Positions 59,056 through 64,000 of a stretch of DNA of 64,000 nucleotides are shown here, piece by piece. Numbering within the stretch: position 1 is the first letter of the stretch; the number at the start of each line of letters is the position of its first letter. The notes below the pieces were generated by a model. It saw nothing but the letters and a program-made list of their open reading frames with translations. It was not told the DNA's origin and ran no database searches. Made by a program: the position numbers and the translations under genes. This DNA comes from Sarcocystis neurona. Its lineage: Eukaryota; Apicomplexa; Conoidasida; Eucoccidiorida; Sarcocystidae. The stretch is from positions 2,560,798 to 2,624,797 of the forward strand of contig KL647289.1 in the NCBI GenBank assembly GCA_000727475.1. Direction: 5' to 3'.

Positions 59056-61497
59056 AAGTGCCTAACAGCGGCGAACACGCTTCAAGTGATGCGTCGACAA
59101 GGTGCCAAGTTTAACGTTGTTGCGTCCCCAGCGAAAGACATACTGCACTTGGGACAAAGGTCATTGTTGCACTTCTGGCTTGCAGGGAACACTGATAGTC
59201 CGTCGCTGTGCTAACAGCTGATACTGATTGCTGCTGAAGACCTTGAAGTGTTGCGTCCCTCATGAGGGCGCGGAAAGTTTACTCTTTTTCGTGGGACACC
59301 GGCGGCAGCCCACGTGTACTAGCCGCAGCAAATGGAGCAACTCTTATGCAACAAGAAAACAACAGTCGTCTGGTACGAAGTACTCGTGAGACGGAGGTTG
59401 AGCTTTTCCTGGGCACGAGCCGCGTGGAAGCAGCTCCGACCGTATTCTTCTCGTCCGTAGTGTGCACTTCGACGCACCGGTTGTCGACAAAGACCGCCAT
59501 CGAGCTGACGTTTCTGGTGTGTACGTGTGAATCGACGTGTGTAAGCGTGTGCCTGTCTTCAGTTCTGATACAGAAGATGTTCTGTTGATGCCCACTTCTA
59601 TGTTTATCCGTCCACTTCCAACCGGCCGATACATGGAACTCCACGCGCAACAGCACCGCGATTCGCACACTCGAGAACCTAAGCGAGAACGTCTCCACCA
59701 ACTGTGAGTCATTTTGGTTGTGGTGCTGCCTGTGTGACACCGACACTCGTTCGTTCTGGGAACCAAGTGCGCGTTCCTCCAGGAGCGGAGTTTCCGATGA
59801 TGGTCGAAGCAGAGCAATACGCCGTCACTCGTACCGTGCAGAGGCTGTCGCCGGCTTAAGGCGCTCCTGCGAAGCGAAAGAGTGGAAGAAGCGGCAGGCA
59901 AGGTATGAGGCAGCAAGTGGATCCATTGTATCCAAAGGGAATACAAAACGCCTTACGTTGCTACGCAGTCGTCGTCGTGCCTGATACTCTCTCCGGAGCT
60001 AGGTAGGTGTGACGCTGCACACTTGAGTACTGTTTAATGAAAGCATTTGTCAATCCGAAAAGTCAGTGGCACTCGATTTCGCTAAACTCAACTTTTCGAG
60101 GGGAGTGTGCAGTGAAAAGAAAATACAGAGTGAGCAACCCTGCTTTCCGGGCTCGGGCGTGCGCGGAGGAACGAGGAAATCAGTTGCCGCTGCTCGTGCC
60201 GCTGCGGTCTGGACTGCTTAGCGATTCGGTGGCTTGTGGGGAAAATCCAAGACTGACGGCCCACGGCAATTCTCCTCATTAGTTTGTTATCTCTTTGCAG
60301 ATACAGGTATGAAGCAAATAACAGTGTGGCGTCCAAAAAAAGGCTAGCTTCAAGCTGAGGCCGCTCCTCGACTCAGTCAGCGTATTACCATATTGTGGAA
60401 CAATTGTCGGTTGTGTGCTTTTTTTGTATATTTGTCTGCTCAGGCCCCCAGTTTGTCTGGTGAGCTTTAGTCTGTGTTAGGCTCAAACACTGACTCGTGT
60501 ATGCTGGTAGGCGTCGACTCCTCGCTGAAGTATTCCACATTCTTCAAGACGATTTTCAATGTTTGAGCGGTTGCAGGTGAAGGGGGCGCAACAGCTTGTC
60601 AAACCCATGAACAAACTGTATCAAAGGCAAAAGTCAAGCATATTGGGACACCCTCTGTACTCTCTCTGCTGGAGGGGACATCCTCAGTTGTATTCATAGC
60701 TATCACTGAGTTAGATTAACCAAAATTTGCGTTAAAGTGCCTTCTGTGGGAACCAGTTGTCGTGTCGCTGCTTGTTTGTCGATGCATGTGTTCTTGCAAT
60801 GATGCCGTACTCTACAGGATAGAGAACTGAGTAGTTGGTCAGTCAGCACGTCCACGGCGGCATTGTCTGTTCGTGTAGAATGCCGCCGAAGACTGCACAG
60901 TTGACGTGTTTCCGAAAACAAGTCCGCCTCAATGCAGAAGTAGTTTCTTTCGAGAGTTTTCTCTCGCTGCCTGCTTTACAATGATTTCCGCTCTCCCGCA
61001 ACAACGAGTGAGTGCGTCATGCGAACTCGGCAGGTGCGCAGAACGCGAGCGTCAGGTGTTACGTACATTGATAGTGTTTCTCTGTGCACAGCTGCTGCCA
61101 AAATCGCTAAGGTCGCTGCAAGTACATACGGACCAGCAGGAGCCTGTAAAGCAGATCGGTACGTTTCAGCACAGGAGAGTACTGTTGAACACTTCCGCAG
61201 ATCAGTCTACACATAGTCAGGACTCTCGTGGTCCCCTGCGTGTGCAGCTCTCTGATTTTATGTATCTTTACTTCTCAAGTGATGTTTAAGCGCAAGCGCA
61301 AACGTGTCTCTAGGGAATCGGGGCGCGTATTCGCTAGTTTTCCTCTCTTGTAGAAGGGGTATGTCCTGCGACCCCACTGCGCTCCAAGGTCAGATTGCAG
61401 TTGCTTGAGGGGAAATAATAAGGTAAAGATATTCGTGAATTCGGCAGTACGGGAAGGAACAATTAGGCAAGTTCGCTTGTCACGGTGACTTAATTAA
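59056..61497. other. Unresolved stretch
   Basis: Several overlapping ORFs on both strands show no family motif (59262-59588, 59344-59946, 60906-61289). One plus-strand frame at 61030-61216 is of the Ala-type seen elsewhere (TAAAKIAKVAASTYGPAGA). Confidence 0.3.
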
Positions 61498-63788
61498 ATG
61501 ACTATTCTGCAGCTACAGCGTGCTTCGCTGGATCGGTGGTTGGTGACTTCCAGGCACTTGTCTGTCTGTTCAGAGAAGCGGCCCACTCCCAAGAAACACA
61601 TAATCTGTTACGTACGTGCACCCAGAATCAGCAGCACAGGGGTAAGTCTGCGTGTTTTTGGAGAGGCAATCCAAAGGAAGCTGATTTCACAAACTGACGT
61701 AATGTATGTATGGATGCTTGTCACTATGGAGCGCGTGTGCCCAGCTTACATTCTCTTTCTACTCAAAGCGGCCTACAAAGGCACTTTTACGCTGCTGAAG
61801 AGGATTTCTGATGTTCTTGTGCAGCATTACCTGGGTGTAACCCGGTGCAATTTCTTCACCAGCATGTTGCACATACCCTTGTGCTCTATCAACACCCTGT
61901 GCACTACCCTTCGACGTTGTTGTACGCTGATCTGAAAAAATATTTCTCGCACTCGAACACGTTGCAGGCTTTTTCCTTCTTATCTTGTGTTGCGCCAAGC
62001 AGAAACCGGCAAGAGCACATACCCCGTTTTTCCTCTCCGTTGGGATATGGATCTCCTTCAGTCGCCGGTAACTCAGCAAAATGCAGTGAACTGCATCAAA
62101 GAATACTCAACCGACCTCAAGGAAGAGCGTCCTTACAGGCCTATACTCCTACTGAGACTTTTATGCTTGACGCGGGAAAAGGGTGTGTGGAGAGAACTTT
62201 TGCTACCGTGGCGATCCCCTGCATACAAAACACTAATGCACACATATTTAGTACATGACAGCGATGAAAAGTTAAATCAGGGTGCACGTCGATACAGCTC
62301 ACCCTGTCTTCCTCTACGGAAATTGTCTCGAAAGAGAGGAAAAAGGAAAGACGACGACAGAACGGCGACAGGACCATATGAGGATAGGAGTAGCAAACGC
62401 CTGCTGCCGCTCAAGCTCATTGGTAAGGCAGACTGCTCCTTCTTTCTGGTATCCCTACTGCACTCCTCGGTTCGCATGCTGTTGTTCTGCAGCTCCGTCG
62501 TCCAACGGCACTAGATTTCCCCGCTCCCTTTCTATAGGTGTGTGTTTTTGCTCTATTCACTTTTGCGTACTCGTGAGCGCGCTTTCAGAATTACGAGTAT
62601 AAAATTGCTTGCAGCTTGTCTCTCTTTGAATTCACTCCTTTCTCGTTCCGTGCTCCTTTTTACTTTAGCCTCGAGCCGATACCTACTTGAGCATCTCTTC
62701 CAGTTGTGAATGTTCTCTGTGATACTGCCAGTCCGTCCTTTGTCGCGCAGACACTTACGAGAACCTGCTGGCGGAATATCAAGAAGATCAAAGATGGCGG
62801 GACGAGCACTACTATGACAAAATGTCAGCACCTCCTCTGCAGAAGAGCATGTACGCACGCCCGATTAATTCGTTCAACGACTTGCTCTTGAGGCCACCGC
62901 TGCCGTCTGAAGAAAACATTCTGCTCGGAGGAGAGCGCAGTTTTGAGTTTGTGGAACCAGAGGCGCTCAACATGGACAACTATGCACCCAAGCAGTTCTA
63001 CAAACAACCCAAAAACCCTTGGAGGGAGACGCACAGATACGAAAACTCTCAGAGAAGTGGGCAGCCCTCTGTCATGTTGAAATCAGCACCCTCAATAGCT
63101 GTCAGTTCCACTCTGAGTTACCTAGCTGTCAGCGCGTATCGTACTGCCTGGGAATCGCTACTCTCGAAATTCTGGACCTTCTTCTTCTATTCCCCTCTAA
63201 AATTTTAGAGCTGAGAGAAGCGTACGTTGAAGGAGGGAGACGATGGCCTGCCTTCCTCATTAGGTCCACCCGCAACACTCCAACCTAAAGAGGCAAGTTT
63301 TTGCCGTGTGTGCTTGTACAGATTAGAACGTTAGAGTCGAGACGAAGTCAAGCCACACAGTGATACGACAAGCGTGTAGCATAAATTACCTTTATTCACA
63401 GAAGGAGAATACTTGCACTTTAACTTCCAAGAAATTCCAGGGTACTGAAATCTCTTGGAAGGAAAAGATGAGGAAGAAGGGATAGACACGACTACGTGTT
63501 CCACAGGCGACTAACAATACGAACCTCCTCATGTGTGTGCCTCTTTGTGAGTATCTTTCCCCATATGTCAAATTGAATTCATCTCTGTGCATCCATTCAT
63601 ACATATACATATATGTGTATATATATATATATGTGCATGCAACCTGTTCAGGGCAGGCGCTGATGAGTTCCCTTGACAACGACACTCTGGAGCTGATTAA
63701 AAAGGGGGCCTCCAGTCTTGCGGCCAGCGTGGAAAGCGCTTCGAGTGGCAAATCCAAAATAACGTCTGCCCTAGAAACAGCCGCAGAG
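61498..63788 (+). CDS. Multi-exon gene running off the right edge, unknown protein
   Basis: Proposed exons are 61498-61641 (ATG start MTILQLQRASLDRWLV, ends aggg|gtaagt), 62062-62422 (ends attg|gtaagg), 62751 to about 63056, and 63652-63788 (ends gcagag|gtatgt). Phases agree at the first two junctions. The third exon is the most convincing: it reads DTYENLLAEYQEDQRWRDEH, then YARPINSFNDLLLRPPLP and PKQFYKQPKNPWRETHRYEN, hydrophilic and rich in Pro and Tyr. Its donor is uncertain; aga|a|gtgggc at 63057 fits the phase. The fourth encodes an Ala/Ser-rich helix (LELIKKGASSLAASVESA). The N-terminus is short, basic and amphipathic, so a mitochondrial presequence is possible. I do not recognise the family. 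The gene is incomplete here. Confidence 0.42.
63597..63634. repeat. TA microsatellite next to a splice acceptor
   Basis: acatatacatatatgtgtat then (TA)n sits about 20 bp before the acceptor gttcag at 63651. It occupies the place of a usual polypyrimidine tract. Confidence 0.85.
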
Positions 63789-64000
63789 GTATGTTAGGCG
63801 CGGGAGCACGCACACTCCGGCACAGCTTGACTCTGAACTATGCCCGCCGATGGGAATAGTCCAGGTGAGCTCGAAAGCAGAGCGCAGGTGGACAATGCTG
63901 ACATTTGCACTTGGTAGGGATGACCCACCGTAATGCCGAACAGCCAGGCTATAACAGCCCTCTGCTGACATCACTGCTGGCCTCCTGCTGGAAAGCTGTG

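Noticed and set aside
59344..59946. 200-codon minus-strand ORF
   Set aside because: Composition is Arg/Ser/Thr/His-mixed with no motif, and it overlaps equally open plus-strand frames. It looks like a chance ORF.
1..64000. CRISPR array, rRNA, tRNA, telomere (TTTAGGG) repeats or intact retroelement
   Set aside because: No regularly spaced repeats, no cloverleaf T-loop context, no telomeric heptamers, and no reverse-transcriptase or integrase motif was found on reading either strand. A covariance-model scan would be needed to exclude small RNAs.

Overview
The window looks like nuclear DNA of a coccidian apicomplexan. The evidence is spliced genes with GT-AG introns, roughly balanced base composition, abundant (CAG)n/(GCN)n trinucleotide tracts inside and outside genes, long TA/CA microsatellites, and conserved eukaryotic proteins bloated by low-complexity Ala/Ser/Gln/Asn insertions. 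Gene density is low and introns are long (0.2-1.4 kb). That fits a large-genome coccidian (Sarcocystis- or Cystoisospora-like) better than a compact Eimeria, but the genus cannot be fixed from sequence reading alone.

Layout. 0-10.5 kb holds few confident genes: a possible small tail-anchored protein (657-995), a phase-consistent chain of small exons on the minus strand (4907-5837), and a 64-bp tandem duplication. 10.5-12.6 kb is a single-exon gene for a TMEM18-family nuclear-envelope membrane protein with a very long Ala/Ser-rich N-terminus. 12.8-18.7 kb is mostly decayed alanine-type trinucleotide sequence. A pyrimidine-rich tract (about 21.0-21.7 kb) leads into the three-exon WDR74/NSA1 ribosome-biogenesis gene (21786-27302). 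27.3-41.6 kb has no confident conserved gene. It holds decayed GCT/CTG-rich sequence at 31.3-36.5 kb, including a 543-codon minus-strand ORF, and several diverged tandem repeats. 41.65-53.9 kb is covered on the minus strand by coiled-coil exons whose splice phases agree. The 3' part (41652-49126) is well supported and the 5' part (51564-53889) is probably the same gene. 54.3-55.6 kb is a second strand-asymmetric polypurine/polypyrimidine tract. A plus-strand multi-exon gene begins near 61.5 kb and runs off the end of the window.

Functional reading. Two genes have a recognisable ancient role: 60S ribosome assembly (WDR74/NSA1) and an inner-nuclear-membrane protein (TMEM18). The others are unassigned. 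No operon-like logic applies. The most unusual features are the scale of decaying trinucleotide-repeat sequence, which also invades conserved genes, and long coding-strand pyrimidine tracts just upstream of two gene starts. I saw no tRNA, rRNA, CRISPR array, intact transposon, telomere repeat or viral gene.
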